From: Candidatus Berkelbacteria bacterium
GTDB taxonomy: Bacteria > Patescibacteriota > UBA1384 > JAHJRZ01
Reading direction: 5' to 3'
Length of the DNA: 11,877 nt
Assembly: GCA_026397195.1 (NCBI GenBank)
Contig: JAPLVI010000012.1
Coordinates: 1 to 11,877 of the forward strand
Every line of letters begins with the position of its first letter. The stretch's first letter is position 1. The translations under genes and the position numbers were made by a program. A model generated the notes under the pieces. The model saw nothing but the letters and a program-made list of their open reading frames with translations. It did no database searches and was not told the origin of the DNA. Shown here piece after piece: positions 1 to 7,182 of this stretch.

Positions 1-272
1 TGAAATTCATCGCTGGCGGCATACAAAAAAGCCAGAATTAAGGCGAAAAACAGACTCTTTTTTATCGAAAACTTAAAATTAGCCAAAGCTAAAAAAATCA
101 AATAATTAAGCATGCCAAATTCAGTCGCATGGGCAATTTTGCGCAAAATTATATCAAGAGTGGTGTCAAGGCCACTTTTAAGATCAGGGATAGCAGAAAG
201 AAAAAAGATGAAAAAAGCAAACCCGATAACCGTCAACCAGCTATAATATTTTTTAGAGATTTTAATCTTCAT
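1..272 (-). CDS. VanZ-family membrane protein, C-terminal part cut off by window edge
   Basis: The minus-strand reading frame opens with ATG at 272 and stays open to the window edge, giving about 90 residues. A basic N-terminus is followed by a membrane segment (about residues 13-29), the motif SAIPDLKSG, then KIAHATEFGML and a second and third hydrophobic stretch ending in AASDEFH. The conserved K-x-x-H-x-x-E-F-G and S-D-E-x-H blocks are the VanZ signature. VanZ proteins are small multi-pass membrane proteins. One is linked to teicoplanin resistance, but for most the function is unknown. The ATG shares one base with the stop codon of the endoQ gene (TAATG), so the two genes are translationally coupled in one operon. 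There is no clear Shine-Dalgarno sequence, which fits coupling. The family call is firm; the cellular role is not. Confidence 0.85.
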   Translation of the reverse strand, partial: MKIKISKKYYSWLTVIGFAFFIFFLSAIPDLKSGLDTTLDIILRKIAHATEFGMLNYLIFLALANFKFSIKKSLFFALILAFLYAASDEF

Positions 273-1528
273 TAAAACAAACCCATTTGTTTTTCCGCTT
301 TTTTGGCTTTTACCTTTTCTTTTCTTTCGGTTCGACCGGTGACAGAAATGATACCGAATACTCCATCGAAGCCGGAAATTCGCGTTACTTTTCCTTCACG
401 CGCATCAATAATTCCTTTGGCAATTTCTGGGGTGGTTAAATCCTCGAGCCCCCTTTGCGTAATGTCTAATAATATTTCAAATTCGGGATGAACATCAGTT
501 AGACGCATATATTCATCTTGAACTTTTTTGCTCTTGGCGCCGACATTAAAAACATCGGCCATAATTTCTTCCAAAGGGATGAGACTTTTGAAAGGAACTC
601 GTCCGGTTTTATCTGCTTCCTGGTCCGCCAAAGAGTCAACCCGGTTTAAGACGCCAATGGTTAATGGTTTATGGCAAACGGAGCAGATATTATTATTTTT
701 TTTAGTCTCGGCCGGAGTAAATGAAATATTACATTTGCGGTGGCCGTCAAAATGATACTTCCCTTCTTCAGGATAAAACTCAATCGTATATTTAAATTTT
801 TCTTTGTCGTTTTGTTTGATGATTGTTGATATTTCATCAAAGGACAATGCATCCATCTCAAAAACATTTGCCTCACGGCCTAATTTTGAGGGTGAATGGG
901 CGTCAGAATTTGAAATTATTGTTTTATTATTAAGCTGTGATAATTTCCAGTTCATCTCCGGGTCAGAAGAAAGACCAGTTTCAAAGGCATATATTTTATC
1001 GCTTAATTCTTCAAAACATTCCTCTGTTGTGTCAAAACCGGAGGCAGAACCAAAGAGCGAAAACCAAGGCGTCCAAATATGAGCCGGGATTACCATACAT
1101 CTTTCATCGGTCTCAAGAATTAATTTGGCTAAATCATGGGCGTCCATGCCTAAAATTGGTCTTCCATCTGAGTTGAGGTTTGAGCTCCAGGCAAGCTGGG
1201 CATTAATTTTTTCCACGGTATGAAAATCGGGAGCAAGAATTAATAAATGAATTTTTCTGGTCTTATTATTTTTTGTATAAATACAAGATAATTCCGAACT
1301 TAAAATAAAACGTGTCGCTAACCCATCTCTGGGTTTAAATAAACCAGCTTCCGCAGGTTCGAGTTTCTCTTTGAGCTCTTTGAGCCATCCCGGATGAGTA
1401 AAGTCGCTTGTCCCCAATATCAAAATTCCCTTTCTTTTAGCCCACAAAGAAAGGGTCGAGGGCTCCATATCTTGACTCACCGCTCGGGAGAACTTTGAAT
1501 GGATATGGAAATCGCAAATTGCTCTCAT
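272..1528 (-). CDS. EndoQ-type DNA repair endonuclease (PHP domain)
   Basis: This 418-residue protein matches the endonuclease Q family, which nicks DNA 5' of deaminated bases (uracil, hypoxanthine, xanthine) and abasic sites. The PHP metal-binding residues are visible: H8 and H10 in DFHIHSKFS, H45 in SDFTHPGW, E79 in SSELS, H150 in PAHIWTPW, and D209/H211 in SNSDAHSPSKLGRE. A zinc-finger region follows (C266, then C282 and C285 in CSVCHKPL), and then a C-terminal domain with helix-hairpin-helix character (about 355-395). The length is typical. The start is supported by MRAICDFHIHSKFS, which lines up with known N-termini, although no Shine-Dalgarno sequence precedes it. The C-terminus ends in QMGLF after a Lys-rich linker and resembles a sliding-clamp motif. 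The gene starts 37 bases downstream of 5S rRNA with no obvious terminator between, and overlaps the vanZ-like gene downstream. Confidence 0.9.
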   Translation of the reverse strand: MRAICDFHIHSKFSRAVSQDMEPSTLSLWAKRKGILILGTSDFTHPGWLKELKEKLEPAEAGLFKPRDGLATRFILSSELSCIYTKNNKTRKIHLLILAPDFHTVEKINAQLAWSSNLNSDGRPILGMDAHDLAKLILETDERCMVIPAHIWTPWFSLFGSASGFDTTEECFEELSDKIYAFETGLSSDPEMNWKLSQLNNKTIISNSDAHSPSKLGREANVFEMDALSFDEISTIIKQNDKEKFKYTIEFYPEEGKYHFDGHRKCNISFTPAETKKNNNICSVCHKPLTIGVLNRVDSLADQEADKTGRVPFKSLIPLEEIMADVFNVGAKSKKVQDEYMRLTDVHPEFEILLDITQRGLEDLTTPEIAKGIIDAREGKVTRISGFDGVFGIISVTGRTERKEKVKAKKAEKQMGLF

Positions 1529-1565
1529 ATATTTAAAAAAAGTGCTAAATTTTTTCGAAAACTTT

Positions 1566-1685
1566 ACGCTGGCGCCGACCTACTCTCCCAACCCCTTGCG
1601 GAGTTAGTACCATCGGCGCTGAAGTGCTTAACTTCCGAGTTCGGAATGAGATCGGGTGTGGCCACTTCGCAATAAGCACCAGCGT
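1566..1685 (-). rRNA. rrf: 5S ribosomal RNA
   Basis: The minus strand has the 5S core, including GAACTCGGAAGTTAAGC and GGGAGAGTAGGTC. The ends pair as ACGCTGG with CCAGCGT, closing a 120-nt molecule. The pairing continues two bases outward and then imperfectly (AAAGTTTT against AACTTT), forming a precursor stem. It lies about 90 nt downstream of 23S on the same strand. Ends are set by helix I and could be off by a few bases. Confidence 0.95.
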
Positions 1686-1702
1686 AAAACTTTCGAATAT
1701 TT

Positions 1703-1729
1703 GATAAACTAGCGATCACCAGCCATATA
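1703..1729 (-). other. 3' arm of pre-23S processing stem
   Basis: This stretch in the 23S-5S spacer is complementary to 5067-5092 in the 23S leader. The shared core is CTAGCG-N-TCACC followed by CATATA, with one mismatch, one single-base bulge and two G-U pairs across about 26 bp. The two arms bracket 23S exactly as an RNase III processing stem does. The stem excludes any 16S gene, so the precursor is 23S alone. Confidence 0.8.
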
Positions 1730-1738
1730 TCACAAACC

Positions 1739-1764
1739 TGAGGCAAAAATTAATTTAGGCCTCA
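1739..1764 (-). other. Spacer hairpin between 23S and 5S
   Basis: TGAGGC at 1739-1744 and GCCTCA at 1759-1764 form a 6-bp stem around an AT-rich 14-nt loop, just downstream of the 23S 3' end. It sits inside the pre-23S processing stem. It has an A/T-rich loop and no U-tract, so a processing or spacer hairpin is more likely than a terminator. Confidence 0.5.
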
Positions 1765-2684
1765 AAGTCTGTTTAAAAATAGTTATCGATATTTTAGTAC
1801 TGCTCGGCTGAATCCCTTACGGAACTTACACCTGCAGCCTATCAACCAAGTCTTCTTCTTGGAATCTATAGTGAAACCTAATCTTGGAGAGGGCTTCGCA
1901 CTTATATGCTTTCAGCGCTTATCCCTGCCGAACATAGCTACCCAGCAATGCCTCTGATGAGACAACTGGTACACTAGAGGTCCGTCCCTCTCGGTCCTCT
2001 CGTACTGGAGAGAGTACTCCTCAAGTTTCAACGATCACGGCGGATTAGGACCGAACTGTCTTACGACGTTCTGAACCCAGCTCGCGTACCCTTTTAATTG
2101 GCGAACAGCCAAACCCTTGGGACCTGCTTCAGCCCCAGGATAGGATGAGCCGACATCGAGGTGCCAAACGGTCTCGTCAATGTGGACTATTGGAAACCAT
2201 AAGCCTGTTATCCCCGGAGTAGCTTTTATCCGTTGAGCTTCGGCCGGAAACAATCCGAACCGTCGGGTCACTAAGTCCTGCTTTCGCAACTGCTCCTCAT
2301 GTCCGAGTTGCAGTAAAGCCAGCTTATAGCTTTGCCCTTAATCTGCGGTTTCCATCCGCAGAAAGCTGACCTTTGAACTTCTCCGTTACAATTTAGGAGA
2401 AAACCGCCCCAGTTAAACTACCCACTAAGCACTGTTCCCTGGTTGCTAACCAAGGTTAGATTTATCAATCCTCAAGGGTGGTATTGCACTGGCGACTCCA
2501 CCCTGACTTGCGTCAAAGTTTCAAAGTCTCCCACCTATGCTACACAAAAAAATTAATAAACCAATACCAAGCTATAGTAAAGCTTCACGGGGTCTTTCCG
2601 TCCTGCCGTGATTAGCCGGCATCTTTACCGGCATTGCAATTTCACCGGATCCTTCGTTGAGACAGCGTCTAGACCGTTACGCCA

Positions 2685-2723
<39 letters not shown>

Positions 2724-3130
2724 CTGTGTGTTATCTATATGTCGCCATATAGTTCAGACCATCTCTTCTCCAGTATTGGAGTCTGACGTATGGTCGTTGA
2801 GGATTATGGAGAATAGCGCGCCGATACTCTATTTAGACAAGAGTTGATCGGTATTTTAACGCTTAATCATGGGCTCATTGATGATATGGCCTCAAGGGCT
2901 CTTTCAAATCAGTCTAATCGGCCTCATGAAATGTTAAACCGCGCTACCTCAAAATTGCTTTCAAGGTAACTCCTTTCCTGCTGATAATCCCCACTGAAGA
3001 ATTTTTACTAATTTATAGTATCTCCAGATACACGGGACTTCCCAGCATACAGTCAGATTTTTATTCTACATCTCCGTGGCGTACGAAGTTCAAATAGAGG
3101 GCTTGCACCTCACTATGGCAGTTGATTCCT
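2724..3130 (-). ncRNA. Group I self-splicing intron in 23S rRNA (L1931 site), no ORF
   Basis: The 407-nt insertion separates GGTCCTATGGT from AGCGAAATTCC, which are contiguous in other bacteria, and ends in the required G (2724). P1 forms between exon CUAUGGU (3137-3131) and guide GCCAUAG (3119-3113), with a U-G wobble at the splice site. P3 pairs UCUGAC (from 3057) with GUCAGA (near 2782-2787). P4 is GCUGG with UCAGC and P5 is GUCCC with GGGAU. P7 is GACCAU (2795-2790) with AUGGUC (2762-2757). P8 is a CUCCA/UGGAG hairpin (2781-2768), and P9 is CUAUAUG/CAUAUAG capped by a GCGA tetraloop (2752-2735). No homing-endonuclease frame is present, so mobility would need help in trans. Subgroup is not assigned. 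Confidence 0.92.
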
Positions 3131-3134
3131 ACCA

Positions 3135-3165
<31 letters not shown>

Positions 3166-4756
3166 TAGGGCTTAAGCCGGTGCCCTCCCCGAAGGGTCAG
3201 CACCAACGTTGACCTACTAGCACTGGGCAGGCGTCAGCTCCTATACATCCCATTTCTGGTTAGCAGGAGCCTGTGTTTTTGGTAAACAGTCGCCTAGACT
3301 CTTTCGCTGCGGCCCACATAAGTGGGCAGACCTTATCCCGAAGTTACGATCGCTTAATTGCCGAGTTCCTTAACGAAGGTTCTTCCGATCACCTTAGTAT
3401 ACTCTACCCAACCACCTGAGTCGGTTTGCGGTACGGATTCCATGATCTAAGAAACAAAACTTTTCTCGGCACTAATTCAACCTACAAAATCCAATCATAA
3501 GGATAATGTAGACATCCAAAATGCGTCATTCTGCACAAAATCATGGAAGTTCAGGAATATAAACCTGATGTCCATCGCCTATCCCTTTCGGGTTTGGCTT
3601 AGGACCGACTAACCCTGGAACGATTAACGTTGTCCAGGAAACCTTGGTCATTCGGTGTTCCGGTTTCTCACCGGAATAATTCGTTACTCATGCCAACATT
3701 CTCACTTCTATACACTCCATCAGCCCTTACGAGCTAACTTCGACGCGTATAGAACGCTCCCCTACCACTCTGATAAATCAGAGTCTGCATCTTCGGTACT
3801 GACTTTGAGCCCCGTTAAATCTTCGGCGCGACCTCTCGATAGAGTAGTGAGTTGTTACACACTCTTTAAAGGTTTGCTACTTCTAAGCTAACCTCCTACC
3901 TGTCTAAGAGAGATCACTTCCTTTTCCACTTAAGTCAAATTTAGGGACCTTAGATGGCAGTCCGGGCTGTTTCCCTCTCGACCATGGAGCTTATCCCCCA
4001 CAGTCTGACTCCCAAGCTCAAACACGCGGTATTTGAGGTTTGATTCGATCGCGTTCCATAAGGAACGATAATCGATTCAGCGCCTTACCCCCGCGCTTAT
4101 ACTTGGGGCTATACCTAAATATATTTCGGGGAGAACCAGCTATCGCCAGGTTCGTTAGGCATTTTACCTCTATCCACAGCTCATCTCAGCCGTTTGCCGC
4201 CGACTTGAGTTCGGGCTTCCCCCCGCGATCAAGCGGGGTTCACCCTGGCCATGGATAGCTCACCTGGTTTCGGGTCTAGTAATTACGACTAATTTCGCCT
4301 TTTAAGACTCGGTTTCCCTGCGACTACACTCGAATAGAGTTTAATCTTGCCGTAAATACTAACTCGTTGGCTCGTTCTACAAAAAGCACAACATCACCCT
4401 TGCGGGCTCTGTTTCTTTGTCTGCATATGGTTTCAGGTACTATTTCACTCCCCTCACCGGGGGACTTTTCACCTTTCCCTCACGGTACTTGTTCGCTATC
4501 GGCGTAAAAAGTATTTAGTCTTACCCCTTGTTCAGGGTAGATTCATCCCGGATTTCACGTGTCCGAGAATACTCGGGTGCTTGCTAGAAAGCTACTTACA
4601 TTTCGAATACGGGGCTATCACCCTCTATGGCCGTCCTTTCCAGGTTCGTTCTTCTATATGTTCACTTTCCGTATACAAGTCCCACAACTCCAATCACCGA
4701 AGTGATTAGTTTAGACTGGTCCCTTTTCGCTCGCCACTACTAAGGGAATGTAGTTG

Positions 4757-4838
4757 ACAGTGATAGAGTACAAAGTTCGCAATTCCCCATGCGATTAAAT
4801 CGCAAGAGGATTGCGCCCCTTGAACTTAATATATCAAC
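4757..4838 (-). other. Hairpin insertion in 23S near E. coli position ~230
   Basis: Compared with E. coli, roughly 82 extra bases lie between the GAGGAAAAGA block and the ATTCCC-AGTAG block. They fold on themselves: an outer GTTGATA/TATCA-TGTCAAC closure, then AAGTTC/GAACTT, then TGCGAT-TTA-ATCGCA at the tip. It looks like a helix extension kept in the rRNA, or an excised intervening sequence, and not like a second intron. Boundaries are approximate. Confidence 0.6.
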
Positions 4839-5066
4839 TCTCTTTTCTCTTCCTCATCTTACTTAGATGTTTCAGTTCAGATGGTTCCCACTCTAACTAG
4901 CAATAGTTAGAGTATACAGGGTTTGCCTGTATGGGTTTCCCCATTCAGAAATCTCCGGATCAAAGGTTGCTCGGCACCTCCCCGAAGCTTATCGCAGCCC
5001 GCCACGTCTTTCATCGGCTTTTTACACCAAGGCATCCACCATATGCATTAATTAACTATTTTTTAG

Positions 5067-5092
5067 TATATGACCGGTGAACGCTAGTTATC
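5067..5092 (-). other. 5' arm of pre-23S processing stem
   Basis: This segment immediately upstream of the 23S 5' end is complementary to 1703-1729 downstream of 23S. It shares CTAGCG, TCACC and CATATA, with G-U pairs at two positions. It is the expected RNase III substrate flanking a 23S precursor. Confidence 0.8.
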
Positions 5093-5100
5093 TTACTCTA

Positions 5101-5115
5101 GTTGTTAAAGTGCAA
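5101..5115 (-). promoter_or_regulatory. boxA antitermination site in 23S leader
   Basis: The minus strand reads TTGCACTTTAACAAC. It differs from the E. coli rRNA boxA core GCTCTTTAACAA at one base. BoxA binds NusB/NusE and protects rRNA transcripts from premature termination. Its place, between the leader hairpins and the processing stem, matches the boxA before 23S in other bacteria. Confidence 0.75.
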
Positions 5116-5171
5116 TCTCTTACGGTTAGCGGGGACTTGGAATCTGGTTGGTATCAACTGCGCCGAGATTG

Positions 5172-5231
5172 AAAAAGTCGCCCGCGGGCGACCTAAAATA
5201 AGCAAAAAAATGTGGTTTTCTTTAGGTCGCC
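5172..5231 (-). promoter_or_regulatory. Competing hairpins (attenuator-like) in 23S leader
   Basis: Three mutually exclusive arms lie between the promoter and boxA. Arm A (5231-5221, GGCGACCTAAA) is perfectly complementary over 11 bp to arm B (5197-5187, TTTAGGTCGCC). Arm B overlaps the left half of a perfect 16-base palindrome, GTCGCCCGCGGGCGAC (5192-5177), which is followed by five Ts (5176-5172) and looks like an intrinsic terminator. Pairing A:B would block the terminator stem. This is either an attenuator ahead of 23S or the 3' end of a ~110-nt small RNA. The structure is seen; the regulation is inferred. Confidence 0.55.
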
Positions 5232-5287
5232 TCCCCTTCAAGTTTTCGGTTTATAACCATATAGATTATTCGATTACTGCAAAAGTA

Positions 5288-5317
5288 ATCTTAGCATAAG
5301 AGTTATATTAGTGTCAA
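5288..5317 (-). promoter_or_regulatory. Strong promoter for the 23S-5S unit
   Basis: The minus strand has TTGACA at 5317-5312, an 18-nt spacer, and TAAGAT at 5293-5288, preceded by TGC as an extended -10. This is the best sigma-70-type match in the window. It sits about 220 nt upstream of 23S, with no 16S or tRNA in between, so it should drive the rRNA unit directly. Confidence 0.8.
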
Positions 5318-5354
5318 GCCCTATATCTGTACACAAAAACTGGTTATTTTGAGA

Positions 5355-6470
5355 TTAAAAGAAGTTTAAAATTAAATATGTCACTGCGGCAATAAAGGAG
5401 AATATGACTGCTATCCAGCCAAAAAATTTAACCCAGCTGGGGTGAGTCTCATCCCCCATTATTCTAGAATCATTGCCGACAATCATAATAACAAATAAAA
5501 GTGGTACGGCAATCACCCCATTTAAGAAAGCAGAATAATAAAGGGCTTTGATTGGTGGGATTCCTAAGAAGTTTATGGCAAGACCTAACAAAATTGATAC
5601 GGTGATAACAAGATAAAAACTTTTCGCCTTGGAAAATTTATTACTTAAACCTTCCTTCCAATTCATTAATTCTGATAGTGCATAAGCACCCGATCCGGCC
5701 AAGACTGGGATAGCCAGAAGGCCCGTGCCAACGATCCCCAAAGCAAACAATAGAAATGCTTTGTCGCCGGCTAAAGGCTTCAAAGCAAGCGCCGCCTGCT
5801 CGGCTGAGCCGATATCATTAATACCATTTTTAAACAAGACACTGGCGGTAGTAACAACAATAAAAAAGAAAGCTAGGTTAGCAAAGACCATTCCTGTCTT
5901 GACATCAGTCCTCATGTTGGCAATTCTATTCTTAACCGAAATAGGTTTTAAGCCTTCGACCTCAATATTCTCCTCTACCTCCTCTGAGGTCTGCCAGAAA
6001 AAAAGATAAGGCGAGATGGTCGTGCCAAAAACAGCCACCATGGCAAAAAGGTATTCTTTTTTGAGAACAATGTCAGGAATAATTGCTTCTTTAATTATCG
6101 TCCACCATTCGGGATGGACAATAAATCCGCAGATTATATAAGCGACCAGAGAAAGGGTCAGCCATTTTAAAATTTTTGAATAAAGGTGATAAGGTATCAA
6201 AATTTCAATAAGAATTATAAGAATTGTAAATGCAATCGCCAGGATACTGAAATTAACATTGATAATAAGCTTAGTTGAAGCGGCCATTGCCCCGAGGTCG
6301 GCTCCGATATTGGCGACATTAGCAATAATCAATAAAATAACAATAATGGCGACTATCACTTTGGTATAATGTTGTTTTAAAACTCCGGCGAGCCCCCGAT
6401 TCGTTATGACACCTATCCGGGCGCAAGTCTCCTGTATAGCAAGCATCAAAGGAAGAAGCCAGAAAGCCAT
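5355..6470 (-). CDS. NRAMP-family divalent metal transporter, N-terminal segment missing from the frame
   Basis: The 371-residue open frame carries about ten membrane segments matching NRAMP TM2-TM11. They include QETCARIGVITNRGLAGVL after TM2, the ANIGADLGAMA stretch of TM3, the TM6 block FGTTISPYLFFWQTSEEVEE, and GTGLLAIPVLAGSGAYALSE in TM8. NRAMP proteins import Mn2+, Fe2+ or related metals with protons; an NRAMP-related subgroup carries Mg2+. The usual TM6 A-x-x-M-P-H metal motif is here T-x-x-S-P-Y, so classical Mn/Fe selectivity is doubtful. The ATG at 6470 is internal to the family alignment: TM1, with its DPG motif, is encoded just upstream without a start codon (see 6471-6573). The gene is probably frameshifted or carries a small deletion. 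No terminator is visible before the rRNA promoter. Confidence 0.85.
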   Translation of the reverse strand: MAFWLLPLMLAIQETCARIGVITNRGLAGVLKQHYTKVIVAIIVILLIIANVANIGADLGAMAASTKLIINVNFSILAIAFTILIILIEILIPYHLYSKILKWLTLSLVAYIICGFIVHPEWWTIIKEAIIPDIVLKKEYLFAMVAVFGTTISPYLFFWQTSEEVEENIEVEGLKPISVKNRIANMRTDVKTGMVFANLAFFFIVVTTASVLFKNGINDIGSAEQAALALKPLAGDKAFLLFALGIVGTGLLAIPVLAGSGAYALSELMNWKEGLSNKFSKAKSFYLVITVSILLGLAINFLGIPPIKALYYSAFLNGVIAVPLLFVIMIVGNDSRIMGDETHPSWVKFFGWIAVIFSFIAAVTYLILNFF

Positions 6471-6573
6471 CCAAATAATTTTATAGCCAAGTGCGGCCCC
6501 GACCGAGGAGTAGGTGCCTATTCCTCCAGGGTCGTCAAAATAATCTTTCTTTCTTTTTTTCTATTTCTTCCAT
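6471..6573 (-). pseudogene. Disrupted 5' end of the NRAMP gene (TM1 remnant and true start)
   Basis: Directly upstream of 6470, in the same frame, the sequence encodes DDPGGIGTYSSVGAALGY and KIIW, the NRAMP TM1 region with its D-P-G motif. This frame meets a TAG at 6563-6561 and has no ATG, GTG or TTG. A likely original start, ATG at 6573, opens in another frame as MEEIEKKKERLF and hits TGA at once. NRAMP proteins usually have about 17-20 residues between such a charged N-terminus and the DDP motif, so an internal deletion or indel is the simplest reading. A sequencing or assembly error cannot be excluded. Confidence 0.65.
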
Positions 6574-6582
6574 ATCAAGAAT

Positions 6583-6611
6583 AGTATATCAAGAGTTAAG
6601 CCCTTGAACAA
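6583..6611 (-). promoter_or_regulatory. Promoter of the NRAMP gene, near-leaderless
   Basis: TTGTTC at 6611-6606, a 17-nt spacer and TATACT at 6588-6583. The ATG at 6573 begins only 9 bases after the -10 box, so the transcript would have almost no leader; no Shine-Dalgarno sequence is seen. Confidence 0.6.
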
Positions 6612-6613
6612 TT

Positions 6614-6725
6614 AACCCGACCTCGCAGCAAGCTGCGAGGCATCAGGGCGGGTTCGTTGGCAAAGTTGCAGCTCCGCTGCATCTATTGGCCTGCATCCTT
6701 GGAGCAAGCTCCAAGGTATTCAGGC
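6614..6725. repeat. Inverted pair of REP-like palindromes (BIME-like)
   Basis: Unit 1 (6614-6654) is a CCTCGCAGC-AA-GCTGCGAGG hairpin inside an outer AACCCG/CGGGTT stem with an 8-nt bulge. Unit 2 (6689-6725) is CCTTGGAGC-AA-GCTCCAAGG inside GCCTG/CAGGC. Read on opposite strands they share the pattern CCTYGSAGC-WW-GCTSCRAGG followed by AT and CAGG. They face each other around a small TGCAG-CTCCG-CTGCA hairpin. This head-to-head layout resembles the REP pairs mobilised by RAYT transposases. No transposase is in the window. Confidence 0.6.
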
Positions 6726-6736
6726 GATTTCCAATT

Positions 6737-6758
6737 AAAAAACCAGCTAGGTAGCTGG
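6737..6758 (-). terminator. Intrinsic terminator of the small TM protein gene
   Basis: On the minus strand CCAGCTA-CC-TAGCTGG is followed by six Ts, 17 bases after the stop codon at 6776. Confidence 0.85.
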
Positions 6759-6775
6759 CTTGTTTTTCTAAAATT

Positions 6776-7075
6776 TTAAACTCCGGGAAGCATATAGATC
6801 GAGTCTGATTTTTCGAAATTTTTGGGTGTAGGTGTCGGGGTATTCGAAATATCAGCATTAATGCCAAAAATCCCTTTTCTATAAAAATAATATCCCCAGA
6901 CATTTAAAGCAATAAAAAATAAAACTAGAGTGACAATCAAAAGTTTCGATTCAGCTGATAATCCTTCTTTTGGTGAATCATTACTTGGTTTCTGATCTTC
7001 GTGCTTAACTGGCTCCGGCTTTTTTGGAGGATTAAAACTACTTTCATCTTTGATTGATAAAAATTCTTCGTTCAT
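6776..7075 (-). CDS. Small single-pass membrane protein of unknown function
   Basis: The 99-residue protein begins MNEEFLSIKDESSF, has a charged, proline-rich N-terminal part (PPKKPEPVKHEDQKP), one strong membrane segment (about residues 45-65, LLIVTLVLFFIALNVWGYYF), and a short Thr/Pro-rich tail ending SDSIYMLPGV. The start at 7075 is chosen because a TATAAT box ends 7 bases upstream. The open frame runs further, to 7414, but only by reading through the purH terminator and the antisense-frame of purH, so the longer form is rejected. The layout suggests a cytoplasmic N-terminus and an outer C-terminal tail. I recognise no family. It is a monocistronic gene with its own terminator. Confidence 0.7.
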   Translation of the reverse strand: MNEEFLSIKDESSFNPPKKPEPVKHEDQKPSNDSPKEGLSAESKLLIVTLVLFFIALNVWGYYFYRKGIFGINADISNTPTPTPKNFEKSDSIYMLPGV

Positions 7076-7082
7076 TAGTATC

Positions 7083-7091
7083 ATTATATCA
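7083..7091 (-). promoter_or_regulatory. Extended -10 promoter, leaderless start
   Basis: TGATATAAT on the minus strand is a perfect extended -10 (TG-N-TATAAT). The expected -35 position falls in the purH terminator stem and does not match. The ATG at 7075 lies 7 bases downstream, at the expected transcription start, so the mRNA should be leaderless. Confidence 0.6.
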
Positions 7092-7100
7092 TATTTGATA

Positions 7101-7154
7101 AAAAGGGCTCCAGTGGAGGTCTTGTCGACATCGACTAAACACTCCACAGGAGCC
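7101..7154 (-). terminator. Terminator downstream of purH
   Basis: On the minus strand GGCTCC-T-GTGGAG pairs with CTCCAC-T-GGAGCC around an inner GTCGA-TG-TCGAC hairpin, followed by C and a T-run (7104-7101). It is long and GC-rich like the purH gene itself. Confidence 0.75.
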
Positions 7155-7182
7155 TTGTGCTGGTTGCGAAGGGTCGAACTCC

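Noticed and set aside
1564..1746. 60-residue minus-strand frame
   Set aside because: It is the 5S rRNA gene and its spacer.
2035..2289. 84-residue frame on the minus strand within 23S
   Set aside because: It lies on the rRNA itself, across the peptidyl-transferase region; such frames are a common false call in rRNA genes.
5102..5299. 65-residue plus-strand frame upstream of 23S
   Set aside because: It runs opposite to the leader, promoter and boxA of the rRNA unit and shows no protein-like features.
6571..6573. UGA recoded as glycine (as in Gracilibacteria) to rescue the NRAMP start
   Set aside because: Reading through the TGA gives a frame that does not match NRAMP TM1; the matching frame is a different one.
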